Assembly: GCA_034620365.1 (NCBI GenBank) | Contig: JAQGEQ010000270.1 | Coordinates: 496,001-560,000, forward strand | Origin: Pegea sp. RAD2-039 | Lineage: Eukaryota > Chordata > Thaliacea > Salpida > Salpidae | DNA length: 64,000 bases | Reading direction: 5' to 3' | In this document: positions 11,551-25,200 of the stretch, in pieces | Layout: the number at the start of each line of letters is the position of its first letter | Position numbering within the stretch: position 1 is the stretch's first letter | The notes under the pieces: model-generated | The model's database searches: none | The model's input: only the letters and a program-made list of their open reading frames with translations | Told to the model about the DNA's origin: nothing | Position numbers and translations under genes: made by a program

Positions 11551-14549
11551 GTCCCATCGACAGTATTATAACTTACAATAGCCTACAAACACGGACTAAT
11601 CGGATAATAATTATCTACGCAAACTGTTTTAAGTGTTTCAAGTTAGGGAATTTTGTAGAAAGACTTGCTTACGTATACATTTTTAAAAATAAAGGTTTAT
11701 TTTAGCCTAAAATTACAATTAATTTTTATCAAACTATACGAATGATAGAATTTTTCATATACTATATAGCAAGAATTTTTGAATTAATAATTAGTATTTC
11801 TTAAAAAAATTATCATGAAAATCTTCATTCAGTAGATCAGAAGTATGTTTAGTGAGAAATTGATACTAAAATATTAAAAACTACCATCTTTTTCTCATTA
11901 TCATTTTATACAGAAAACTAAAAAAAAATGACTTTATTCTCATTAAACTTACTTATTTTTTGAAGAAGAATACAAAACATTGCTAATGTAGAGGTCCTAA
12001 TAAAATTTTTAGGTAAGAGTTCTTATCTTAACTAAGATAGTTGAAATGATCCTAAAAAATTGTGAAAAAAACATGTGAAGTATTTAAAGCTGTCAAATAT
12101 TTGAGTATATATACTTGTACTGAGCTTATTATAATCAAGCTAGGTGCTTTATTGTTCTCTACTAAAATTAGAATGATCTTAAACATTCGTGACCAAGAAG
12201 TAAATGTTTCTGAGATCAACTTGGTTGGCCGAAAGTTTTATATGTTAGCGTGCTAAGAAAATCAAAGTTATATCATATCGATTTCGTATACAAGGAAATT
12301 AAACCAAGTTTATTTATACTACGAATGTGGAAAACCTCATCTAATTATCTTAATAATTAACACTCCTGATCAAGCAATTAGTAGCACCCCATGTTGTTTG
12401 CTTTTTGGATGAATTAATCAGCCTCAAATTAATAAATTGTCAAAAAAGTTATGATAAAACTTTATTGTAGATATATATGGAAAATAATACTTTTTTTTAC
12501 TAAGATAATAACAAATCGTTTAGTTCATTAGTTTATTTGAATTTAAAGTACCTTTTAACCATGTATAATACTGAAAATGTAGTATTCATGTCATAAGATG
12601 TTATTTAAACAAAAAATGTGGTTTCATGAAAATAAGGGGACACATCTTCTTGGTGTTACTTCCCCAAATTATAAATTTTGCAAAAACTGTACAAAAAAAA
12701 ATTCTTACTAGTCATATTTGGATGTTTTAAAACATTTGTTTACAGAAGATCAAAAATCGGAAATAAAAAAGTTTTACATTATAGAAATCTACTTCAATAA
12801 AAGTTCTTGTAGGAAAAGTTTCTTTAGAAAATGATGACTAAACTTTAAAATCATAAGAGAAAACGCTGTTTGTAGTTCATCTGGTACTTTTATAGACTCA
12901 AGTAAGTCTGCAAACTTGGATTAGGAAACACTGGGTTCTGTATGTATCAAAGATTAAGTAAATGATTTTAAACTTTTGTAAGACAAATTCACAAAACATC
13001 TCATATAATCTCTAAACTTTTTACAGGCAGACTGTTTCCGTGGTATATTACTTATCAAAGGAGATTTTTTTATAATATTAAATTAAACAGCTTTCCTTAC
13101 ATATAGTAAAAAAATTGCTTATAATCACTATCAATAATATTAGCTTGCAAACATTTTTTATCAAAACTAACAAGCATTGTTTTATAAATTGATTTGTATT
13201 TAAAACTACAGTATTACCAAACACACTTAAACTTTTAATTACTAGATGAATTCTTCTAGAAAAACTTCTTAATTAGCTTTTTCTATAAAAACAATCTTAT
13301 CAAGTATGCAATATAATGAGGCAGTAAGGTACAGACAATTTTGTTAATATTTTATTTGGATAACATGAATGCTTTTTTATCTACTTATCTTATTTGAAAA
13401 TCAAAGAATCAAATGTTGATGTTTTTGATTATGCAAGAAAATATTGAATTAGATAGAAAAATATTTAAACTATCTCGTATCACACAAAGTTTACAATTAC
13501 TTCAAAAAATATAAAGTAACCTGTATCTAACTCTACTAAAAATTGAGGAATCACTAAACAGACAAGTATAATATGAGTATATTGATTTGACGATTCATAT
13601 AATAAAAAGATAAAAGAAAGCTACCAGATGATATGGCTATACAGTTCTGTGTTTATGGCTTGCAGACGATCCAATTATGATATGATGAGGTTTTGTTTAT
13701 AACTAAATTTTGACCTAAATTAATCAAATGAATAATGCAAAAGTAAGTTTCAATCACAAAATAAAACGATTGAAATTTACTTTTCAAATAAGTTCCAAAG
13801 AAATTTTCTTTTATATTTAGCGATTCATTATTTTGCTTTTTACCTGATACTTATCATTAGATTATTACTGATATTACATAGATCATAAAATATGCAACTG
13901 AAATGAAGATTAAAAGATCACAGATGCTTACAAAGATAAAAAACAACATCAAACTTAGAGTTTCTGCATTCTCGAAAAAAACTAAATTGATACTAGATGT
14001 GGTAAAAGGAATCCAATCTTACCAGTAGCAAGTTTAATTGTGTTGTTAGCCAACTTTTGAATCTCAGTGGACGGAGAATTATCGGACGACTTGACAGTTA
14101 TGAATTTTGATGACATTTGTAATCACAAAGTGCAAGGAAAATGCAAATCACATATGCTACTAAAGATAGCAACCATGCCAATCTTCACCAAGCACCATGA
14201 AATCGAAATATGGGTGACAATCTTACTGAATTTTTATAATACTTCAATCAATAAAGTTTTTTCGATAGGTTAAAAATAGACTTTAAATATACTGCAGTGT
14301 TACAAAGTGAAAAATATAAAAATTGTTGTCAGAAGCACAAACAGAAATGAAGTCTGAAAGTAAACACTTACAAAAGAATATTTTTAGAAGCAATTTTAAA
14401 CTCTAAACACAAAAACGAATAGACTCTAAAAACTCAGCTAAGACATGCTAGATCAAAAAGTTATAAAGGATTTTTCTATATTATTAACAACATAAAGAAA
14501 AAGTAGTGAAAACATAAGATACTTTTATCAAATACTTGTAATGGCCACA
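11551..14549. other. Intergenic, no supported gene
   Basis: About 3 kb of AT-rich sequence. Short open frames (for example 12062-12256 + and 14067-14273 +) show no known motif, coding composition or splice context. The left edge should carry the LRRC59 promoter and the right edge the 3' flank of the repeat-protein gene. Confidence 0.5.
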
Positions 14550-17049
14550 TTAGAATGGTTCCTGCTTGCTATCAGAATCAAGATATGCCCGCTCACTTTT
14601 ATTTTCAATAAGATCTTGATTCATTTCAGAAAACGCAACTTCAAATCTAATAAAAGAAACAAATAATTGATATATGAAAACATTTGTATGCAGATTTAGT
14701 AAACTCTAATATGTTTATTAAGTTTATAAAAATAATCTCTGCAGATTTACGAATCATGAATAATATAGTTGTAAAAACCAAACAACTTATTTTTAAAATT
14801 AAGTGTTAGAATTATAAATAGCAGAACAACTACAAAAAGTTTGGAATGTAGAATTGATCACTTAATTAGGTTTTATATAAAATAAGATAAAAAACTGACT
14901 TCGAGGAGTTTGCAGCATCATTTGATGCTTGAGAAAATAAAGATGTTTCTTCAACTATTGCATTTGATGTTTTTTTCGGTTGCTCTGGTATCAAATCAGG
15001 TGAAGATGGTTCCTTTGTGGCTATTGGTAATTTTGATGGTTTCTCTGGTGTTAAATCACGGAAAGATGGTTCCTTTGTTGCTATTGGTGATTTTTCCGGT
15101 TGCTCTGGTGCAAAATCAGGTGATGATGGTTCCTTGGTGGCTATTGGTGATTTTGCTGGTTGCTCTGGTTTCAAATCAGGTGATGATGGTTCCTTTGTGG
15201 CTACTGGTGATTTTGATGGTTTCTCTGGTGTCAAATCAGGTGATGATGGTTCCTTTGTTGCTATTGGTGATTTTGCTGGTTGCTCTGGTGTCAAATCAGG
15301 TGATGATGGTTCCTTTGTTGCCGCTGGTGATTTTGCTGGTTGCTCTGGTGCAAAATCAGGTGATGATGGTTCCTTTGTTACCAGTGGTGATTTTGCTGGT
15401 TGCTCTGGTGTCAAATCAGGTGATGATGGTTCCTCTGTTGCCACTGGTGATTTTGCTGGTTGCTCTGGTGTCAAATCAGGTGATGATGGTTCCTTTGTTG
15501 CCGCTGGTGATTTTAATGGTTGCTCTGGTGTCAAATCAGGTGATGATGGTTCCTTGGTGGCTATTGGGAATTTTGCTGGTTGCTCTGGTTTCAAATCAGG
15601 TGATGATGGTTCCTTTGTTACCGCTGGTGATTTTAATGGTTGCTCTGGTGTCAAATCAGGTGATGATGGTTCCTTTGTTGCCACTGGTGATTTTGCTGGT
15701 TGCTCTGGTGTCAAATCAGGTGATGATGGTTCCTTGGTGGATATTGGTGATTTTGCTGGTTGCTCTGGTGTCAAATCAGGTGATGATGGTTCCTTTGTGG
15801 CTATTGGTGATTTTGATGGTTGCTCTGGTGCAAAATCAGGTGATGATGGTTCTTTGGTGGATATTGGTGATTTTGCTGGTTGCTCTGGTGTCAAATCAGG
15901 TGATGATGGTTCCTTGGTGGATATTGGTGATTTTGCTGGTTGCTCTGGTGTCAAATCTGGTGATGATGGTTCCTTGGTGGCTATTGGTGATTTTGCTGGT
16001 TGCTCTGGTGCAAAATTAGGTGATGATGGTTCTTTTGTGGCTATTGGTGATTTTGCTGGTTGCTCTGGTGTCAAATCAGGTGATGATGGTTCCTTGGTGG
16101 ATATTGGTGATTTTGCTGGTTGCTCTGGTGTCAAATCTGGTGATGATGGTTCCTTGGTGGCTATTGGTGATTTTGCTGGTTGCTCTGGTGCAAAATTAGG
16201 TGATGATGGTTCTTTTGTGGCTATTGGTGATTTTGCTGGTTGCTCTGGTGTCAAATCAGGTGATGATGGTTCCTTGGTGGATATTGGTGATTTTGCTGGT
16301 TGCTCTGGTGTCAAATCTGGTGATGATGGTTCCTTGGTGGCTATTGGTGATTTTGCTAGTTGCTCTGGTGCAAAATCAGGTGAAGATGGTTCCTTTGTGG
16401 TCACTGGTGATTTTGCTGGTTGTTCAGGCGTCAAATCAGGTGATGATGGTTCCTTTGTGGTCACTGGTGACTTTGATGGTTGTTTTAAAACTAATGTTTC
16501 TTCTAGATCTGTTGGTGATTTTAATGTTCTTTTGTTTTGTAAATCTGGTAGAGATTGCTGATCTGAAACTGATTTTAAACATTCTTCTTGTTCTAACTGT
16601 GGTGAAGTCGACCTTTTCACTGTTGTTGGAGACTCAGAAAATGTTGTAGCCTTAGATGAAATTTCCTTATCCTCTACTTTATCACCCAAAAGGTTTTCCT
16701 TTTCTGATATTATATGTTCTGAGAAGTTTTCTGTATTGTAGGGCGAGCTTTCGATGGATTGTTCAAAAGTTTCATTTGTTGTGGAGGGAATTAAGTCATC
16801 CGATTCACAAGATTTTAGGGACATCTTTTCACTAACTTTCACTAAATAAGATTCTTTTTGTGAAACTTCTAAATCAGCTTTTATAGGTTTTGGTGCAGCA
16901 TCCAATGCAACAATATCATCATTAAGATTACCATTTAAATCTTTTTTATCTTGTGAACCACGATGAACATTTTCTAGAGATCGATCAGCTGTATGTACAT
17001 CAGATATCGACCAAGATTGTTCAGAAAAATTCGGCGTACTCACATCCAT
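14550..17049 (-). CDS. Disordered KSP-repeat protein, about 25 tandem 20-residue repeats
   Basis: Two exons: 14900-17049 and 14550-14646, sum 2,247 nt, in frame, 748 residues. ATG at 17049. The join reads ...SSK-FEVAFSEM... and the protein ends SDSKQEPF. Residues 1 to about 195 are acidic and Ser/Thr-rich, with no signal peptide or membrane segment. Then come about 25 copies of a unit close to KEPSSPDLTPEQPAKSPIAT. Every unit offers SP/TP/KSP motifs, as in the tails of neurofilament heavy chains, so phosphorylation by proline-directed kinases is plausible. A short acidic C-terminus follows the repeats. I recognise no domain and assign no function. The repeat number probably varies between individuals. 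Confidence 0.8.
14970..16485 (-). repeat. Coding 60-bp minisatellite, about 25 copies, with 180-bp higher-order units
   Basis: The 60-bp period is exact over some 1.5 kb, with no indels, so the protein frame is kept. The variable codons are mainly the IAT/IST/VAT/AAT position and DLT versus DFA/NFA. 15901-16140 is identical to 16081-16320 (offset 180 bp), which shows a recent three-unit amplification near the 5' end of the repeat block. Because 60 is divisible by 3, long antisense open frames also appear on the plus strand. Confidence 0.97.
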
Positions 17050-19219
17050 CTAAATGTTGAGTGACGTCAAAGTTAAGATTTCGAAAAAAGTATTAATTAA
17101 ACACTACTAAACTACTAATATTACAGTCTATATCGTGCTTTCTAAGTTTGTTAACTTGTTAATTGTTAGTCAAGCTACTTTTTCTATGGCATTCTCAAAA
17201 TTGTCTTCTAATTTTAATTTAAGATTGTATTTTAGCCAAAATAAATCGAATTGTTTGTAAAAATCATAATTTGACTGATGGATCTACGAGTAATTATTAG
17301 CTTTTTAATATTGACCCATTAAAATATAACAAACAACTTTTTTTGCTATGCATTTGCAAAATCAAGTGTTCTATGGTTTCGGCTTTATTATAAAGCATCT
17401 TATAAACCAAATGATAAGAAAAAAGAAAGTAAATAATATTTAAAAGGTTGATAATGTCTTCTATAGAATTAAATATATTAAATTAGGTGAAAAAAGTAAA
17501 ACTGTATGGCATACAAAATATCTTTGCCTTGATTATTTCAAATTACTTTTCTCAATTGCTATAAACGTACTGTAAAAATTAAAACTTAATTTCATCTTTG
17601 AAATCACCTCTAAAGCAAAACAGTGTTTTGATTCAAGGCAAACAAGAAAATAAAAATCTACTACTTGCTATAAGGCACACTTTAAGAAGTAAATCTCAAA
17701 ACAAAACTACAAAAATCTAATGCAACTAAATTAAAATAAGCTTTCACAAAAGTTGATTTCTTTTGTCGAACTGATTTGAGATAGATTTTTGAGAAAATTT
17801 TAACAAAGAAAAATATTTCAAGATGGTTACATAAGCTGCAGTCATTTAGTATAAAATAGACTACTGCTAGGATTTAAAAAAGTTTTTAGATTTCATCAAC
17901 TTGGTTGGGAAGTTCTTTTTTCAATAGAATTTCTTTCATTAGATATATCTTGATTTTCCTTATCCAGTTGAGTCTGCATAAAAGTGCAATTATCCGTGCT
18001 TAGTTTGAAGAGACTTCTAAAATTAGTAAAAATAAACTCTCTTCTCATGATAGCTGTTGCAGTGAGCATTGTAGCAAATATTTTAAATAATGGAAATATA
18101 TTTGAAAAAGCATCGATTTAAAAACTGTACAAGTTTTAAATTCTTCATTAACTTTATCTTCAATGTATACTTTTCATTGAGTATACAATCAAAGTAGCTA
18201 GTGTGTAAGTTTTTGACAACTAAGTGAAAGATTTATTTGTAGATTAAGTTTTTATGAGCATGATGTTGTTTGTTGAAGAATATTTTCCGATTGAGGAGCT
18301 ATGCTAACCTTTTATTAAATGGATATGCTCGTGTAAAATTAGACCAGTGTTACTAATTTAAAAATCAAGCTCTTACTGTGCTGCTAAACCGTCTTAAATA
18401 ACACTTGCAATTATTAATTTTCAACAAATATAATTTGTCTACAACTCTTTTGAATTTATCTACCTTATTAGTAAAACTCGAGAAATTTTCACATTAAATT
18501 GTATAACATATTAGTACTTTTAAAAATCATATGCTACTTTAAGGAAATAGTAGAGACAATTCTTATACTTTATAATCTAGCCAATGTTATTGATAATAGA
18601 TTGCATTAAAAGCAAAAGCTTATATTACAGTATGAGTAGTTTTGTTATATGAAGTAGTAGCATCTACAAATAAATTAAATTTTTGTCATAATTACGATTG
18701 ATATTAAGCTCATCAAATATGCTTTTACATAAAATCTGGATTCTATGGACTTTAAACTTTATCATTAATGATTTGATAATTATTGATAAATATTTTTAAT
18801 GTTTATAATGTCTAAGTTTAGTTAGGTGGAATAAAACAGTTTGATTTTCAATGACAAAAATATGCTGTAAATGAAAGTAATAAATATTTATTAATATTAT
18901 TTTTCAAAATTTGGTTTCAAAATAGACTATCACAGTGGGCGAATTTACAAAATGAACGAATCGTAATCAAATCATTATTTACTTCTTATCCATACAAACA
19001 GTACAAGAGCCAGCATATGGCTAGCTTAAACATACAAACACTAGTATTTAGATAAAATGTCCAAAACGTTTCAAATCATCAAAAGTTTTATATTGGATCA
19101 ACTCTGGCCAATCAAGTTAGATTATTCAACTTTATTATATTTTTAGTCTCATAGAAACTTGCTGCTTCGATTTGTCACTTTAGAAATTTTAAGTTGATAT
19201 AACTTCATCTTGAAAATTA
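17050..19219. other. Intergenic, no supported gene
   Basis: Spacer between the repeat-protein start and the DCDC2 stop. A TGACGTCA palindrome is at 17062-17069, only 13 bp upstream of the ATG at 17049, and could be a CREB/ATF-type promoter site. Otherwise nothing recognisable. Confidence 0.5.
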
Positions 19220-22200
19220 TTAGAAAAAAACAGGACTTGTTGATGTCATAACATCTGCACTTTTTTCAATCACACATTGACTTGATTTGCTTAAAGATTC
19301 TTTCCTACATTTCTTTGAGTATAAAATCGAAGTGTGTTCTGATCTATTTGTAGCACTATTTTTGGAAGCTGGATTATATTTTAATAATTTTCTTTGTCTG
19401 TTCGTCGAAGGTTTCAAAGATTTATTTAATTTTGAAAAACTTTTTGAGCTTAAAGTATTTTTGTTCGTTAATTTGGTATCATTTAAAGTTGCTGAAAAAA
19501 CTGTGCTGACAGGAAATTCTAATTTTTTTGGGGGTAGTAGTGATGTGAAAGTTGTTTTGATACTTAATTTACCAGTAGTATCTCCTATTGACGAATCTAC
19601 GTCTTCTTTACTTGTACTAACTAAACTGGCGGCTTTCTTGTCACTTTTCATGTCAAGCCTCCTTTTATAAATTTCTCGTGAACGTTTTAAAAGCTTTAAA
19701 CCCTTTCGTAAATAAAAATTAGAATTTAAATTCAAAAGTCTTCTAAATTTTAGTGATAACAAATTATGTAAATTCATGTTTATACTAAAAAGAAAAAAGT
19801 CATTGAAAACAGTGCAGTGAAAAATTAAATTAATATCTTTGATTAAAAACACTTACGTTTGATAGATCTTGAGGGTCGGCAACATCATTTGCGTTTTCAT
19901 CTTTTTTAGTGACATTTACATCTATATTACAATCAGCAGTTTTTACAAAAACTTTTAAGAATTACGTCATACAACCAACATTGCTAATTCCAAAAAATTA
20001 AGTTTTGAACTTATGAGATTTTAACAAAAGCATAAATGTCATTTCACTTTTGAAATTAAATTGAATACATTTTACCTGAAACCTCTCTTGGACTGATAAT
20101 ATTAATTTCTTCCTCATCTACGACTTCAGCCGGAATCTAAAGATTTTTTAAAGCAAGTATCTTCAGCAGCAGTTTTATGAGAGACTTGTAACGTCTTACC
20201 TGATCTACTGGAAGGTCAACTTTTGTATTTTCATCTTCTTTAACTTCATCAGCCTGTTCTGGTTTATTATTAGCACTAAAAATACCACCTTCATCATTTT
20301 GAGTTAAAACTGGAGGGCTTCGTTTCACTTTTACAGGTTTTGCGTGAAAAACAGATTCTTTTTCATTTGTAGGTCGTTCAGCTGAACACAAGTAAACAAG
20401 ATAAAACAAGTAGACAAGTTAATCATTTCATATAAAACAATTACAAACTTGAAGGCGGTCGGGGTTGTCTTTTAATCTTCAGTGGCTGTAAACCAGTGAC
20501 AACGTTTTCAGATGTTACCACTTCTTCTTTTGGCTTCCTCTTATTTTGCTACAGTAAATCAACATTTCTAGCATCAAGCATTTACTGGTTAACAATTAAA
20601 CTTAAAAGTTGATGACTTCACAAACTTGTGACTTATTTAAAAAGCGTCTTAAAAGCATCAATCAAATCTAATCATTAATAATAGGTTTTACAAACATCTG
20701 CTATTTTCAATTTAGATTGAAGTACGTAATCATAACATCATTTATTTATGAATGTGCTTGGCTGGTTGCAAGCTTTTAGCTAATTGCAGTTAGATAACCA
20801 TTCTAAAAGATTTTTGTATTGATCAGGAAAAAGTTAATTTTATAAAATCTATTCAACTAGAAAAATAAGTTTCAGTTGAAAGTCAAATTAATTTGTAAAT
20901 AATCTCAGAAATGCTCTTGAAATTTTCAAGTAGTACATCTTCAACAACAGCATCAAACCACTCAATTACGATTTAGCTTGAACATTTTAAACAAAGTAAA
21001 AAGACCATTAACTAAATGAGATTTTTGAGTTTAAAAGTAAATACCGTTTTTGCATGTCTCGCCTTTCTTTTTTCTGCTTCTGCGTTCTTTTTAAGGCTGG
21101 TTGACTTCACTTGCAATGATTTATTTAAACAATAACCAGAAAAACAGAAAACTTACGCTTTGCGAGGAGAAATTTGGTTTTGCCCCCTTAGAGCGGGTAA
21201 TGGACATCTTTTCAACTTTTCACTGCCCACCGATATAATGCTGACTTCAAGTTCAGAAGGGTCATGTAAAAGTCGATAGTTCAAATCATACAGTCTGAAA
21301 GTAGAAACATTCGATGGTGGTTTGTAAACAGAAAAACTTTTAATAATTTTCTACCGAAACTATTCAGCGATAATTAGACACAGATGAAAACTATAGCTGA
21401 AAACTAACTTTCGGGCAGCTTGGCCAGTTCTACTTCCAATTTTTTCAGTTATGTGCTGAAGTACAAGGTCCCAGCTTTTCATCTGACGAGGAGTCAACAA
21501 TAGCTTAGTGGCTGGTGCAATGATGTCTCCGTTTCCATAGACACTAAGAAAAGAGAAAAATAACAATTGCTGAAAATAGATAAAGTATGGCACTTACAAA
21601 ATCTGACATGGCTCCTTTACATAAGCCCTCCAACGACCGGGAACTTGCAGTCTACTTTTTGGAAGAGCTTTCTGTATAAAAGAAAAAAATATGACAAAAT
21701 TAAGTTTGATGAGCAATTTGCTTGACGGATACAGGATGTTGAAACTAATCGATTTATCTATTTACTTCTTTTAGCAGCAATTCTTTTGAAATCAGTTTAA
21801 ACATGACACAGAATAAACCTTAGAACTTTGAAATTACAGAAAAGAACATTTGATAACTTAGCAAGTAGCTTTAGAAGTTATTTTGATGGTTAAGTAGTAG
21901 GCACGCCTATCCAAGAGTGAGGTTTTGCTCTAAGCCTACTTATAGATGCTTGAAAGCAAATGTTTGATGACTGATTATACCATAATGTGTTGGTAGACCA
22001 ACAAGTAAGGTTAGAACAAAATATATAGTCGACTAGGCGTATAACTCAACATGTAAAGAGTAATACTGAATATTTTTCACATAAAGATCTTAAATGATAA
22101 AAAATTTTAAAATAATTTTAATTACGTTGAAACAATTATAACTTATAGAATAAAATTCTTTTATAAAATAACTTATAAAATTACAAATATTTAGATGTGA

Positions 22201-25200
22201 ACATGTACACAACAGTCTTCTTCAATCTAGTCTTACTCATCAATAAATAATACTTGGTTGATTTGAACTTTGAATTTAAGACAAGTCGTACAAGTATTCA
22301 GAGATTTTTTTAACGTTCGTGTTTTGTGCTTACCTTCTCTATAGGCTTAATTGGTTTAAGTTTTTCTCCATAAATATTTCGTTTGGGTAAACACTGTTTT
22401 TGAGTGATACCTTCCATAATGTCAAAGCCAACTATCGTTAAGTTACTCAAAAATAATTGAATTAGTTAACAAGTTGAAAATAAATTCAATAAGCATGCCA
22501 AGTAGTGATAACAAACAAAAAAGTCAACCTATTACTTTACATGTACTATTAAGATATGGATGTTAAAACTACCTTCATGTAAAACTATCGGCCCTAATAT
22601 CTAAATTTGTCTAAAATAACTTGAAAAGAACAACTTCATATGCTTATATTATCAGCTGAATTTAAAATTTTAAATAAAAGTTGCAAAGAAAAGTGAGCAA
22701 CAATATTAGATCGTCTATACTGCATACATAATAATAGGTCTCCTTTCTGAATACACAGCTATATATTAGCAAGCTAAAAGCTAAAAAAGGAAAAAAAAGA
22801 TAGTAAAAACCTCAAAAATAAAGATTTCATAAGCACTTGAATATTTAATTCAAGTTTAGGATAGTTAGAAAATAAATTATACTTGAATACCATTAAGTAT
22901 ACACTGGATTGTATGAAATCATTTTGAAAATTATTGTTTTGTTAAAAGCAGAAGCCGGTTAAAGTAAATGAACATTTCATAATCCACATACATTCTTGAG
23001 TATTCAAGATAAGCATAAAAGTATACATGAAAAGGAACTAAACATCCTTTTTCTAATAACCCTCATTATTTCATCATCGATAAAAAGAAAATAAACGAAA
23101 CAAAACTTTCAATCAAGCTGGAAACCACTTACGAAATATTATAAGTAATTTCATTTTCAATAAGGTTGTTAAACCGGACTAATTATGTTTTGACCTGGAC
23201 CTAAAATATGAAATGTAATTAAGTATTATTTGAAGTTGACTTTGACAGAAAATACTTCCAAGTTACTGTCCATAAATTGAATGTTATTTGGAACAAAATT
23301 ACGAGCTGATTGGCAAAGTTTTCTTATTAAGTGGTTTAGAAAGCAACTTTTAAAGACATGAATTAATAATTATGTAAAAAGACTAAAAAATCTTTTTCAA
23401 TAACCACAGTAACTACTAAATGAAACTTATGTAATTTCTAAAAGCAAACTTTTTAAAGTTTTCAACTTTCTTTATCAAAAGCTTAAAAAATCACTTAAAC
23501 TGCACATATATAACTTTTCGAAATCAATCTTAAACCTTTCAAACATTTAAAAAGATGTTGATATTTGTTTGAAAAAAAACATATTCCAAAAAATGATTTT
23601 AAAAGGTATGTTTTAAAAACGCTTAAAAACTAAAACATATTTTACATTTGCAGTCAATATTAGTAAATCATATAAATTTAATTGAAGCAACTTACATTTA
23701 ATGAAACTTTTTTGGGATTGTGCATCATTCTTGGTTTGGCTATAATATCTCGGTACCTGTAAAAATGAAAATGTTGTATTAGAGAAATGGTTTTTATGAT
23801 ATCTTTAATTATTAATGAATATGTTGAAAATCAGAAAATCTTCTCATTGATTTTGTTTAGGATTTTCTACATATAAAAAAATTATAGATTTTTACCATCA
23901 TTAGCTTTATAATTACTTGACTACATATAAATGTAACTTTTAAATAGTGAAAAAGCTTTTTTGCAAAGGAAATATTATTAAAAAATTTGATTATTAATGA
24001 GTTATTATATATAATTATCTAAAAAAACTTAAACATAAACTAATACAATATTAGATTAAATAAATGATCACTTCAATCCATTTAAATATTTGAAAAAAAC
24101 TAATTTTGTTCTTTAAAAAGTAATAATAAAAACTGATGTTGATAGATTTCTTTTAAAATATACTTTTCCTGTTACAAAAATACATTTGTAAATAGTAAAA
24201 TGAAAGAAATTTCGATAAAGTAATACCTACTTATAGAAAAACGAATTGATTCAAAAGATTTACACACAAAAAAGATTTGATAACATATATTCAGCATGCA
24301 GCTTATACTAGCAGTTCACATGCAGTTCTGATTTTAAAGGATTTATTTGCAACCCAAGTTTTTGATGCTCTCTCGGGTGCTAAAATCGATAATTAACTGT
24401 AACGTAAAAGGCTACCGAAGAAAAAAAAAAATAAATTATAAAGTTTAAAAATTAAACTTTTACAGCAGAAGGACTTAAGCTTTACTTTTGACAGGAACTC
24501 AATGGACAGATTTGCAACATAAGATGGTTATATAAAAGTAATAGAGAATGCATAAATAAGAGGAGCAAAAACGTTTTCTGTTAATGCTTTCTTTAAGAAT
24601 GATGTAATTTTTTTAGCTTCAACAAAACTTTAGTTAATTAAATAGTGAGTTAGAGGAAAATACATGATTTTGAGAAGCCTAACTAATTAAGAAAAAATCG
24701 ATTCAAATAAAACTTTCTTATTTCTTTTGTATTCTTCCAGTCAAATTATGATGAAAAAACTGAAGTTTTAATCTTTTATTACAGTAAAATCTAACTGTAA
24801 AAAGTGTACGAAATATATTTTGTGATGGTGACAAACTAGTAAAATGTGAGAATAACATTTACTTGTCAAATTATTTGATGCTTTTAAAGTGAATTTCAAG
24901 CAAGCTGGCAATCTGAACTCAATTTGTTAATTAGATTCAAAACAAGTTTTCGCTAATCAAATTGTTATTAGCTTTTTTGACAGCTTATTTCTTCATATAT
25001 AAATAAAAAAAACTACTATATGAATTGTAAAGTAAAAGATAATTAAGATTTTAATTATTTTCAGATTAATTTTCAATATCATTTAAACTTGGGATAATTT
25101 AGAAGATTTAACCTTTTAATTAGTATTTGTCAATAAAATGATTTCTTGTAAAAAGCATATATAAAACTATTCGATGATAAAATAAGATTTAAGATTTAGT

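Noticed and set aside
12062..14273. Short plus-strand open frames in the 11.6-14.5 kb spacer
   Set aside because: Length expected by chance, AT-driven composition, no family resemblance.
14910..16649. Long plus-strand open frames (up to 514 codons) across the repeat block
   Set aside because: They are antisense shadows of the 60-bp minisatellite, whose length is a multiple of three and whose unit lacks stops on either strand. The minus-strand frame has a start, non-repeat ends and a matching second exon.
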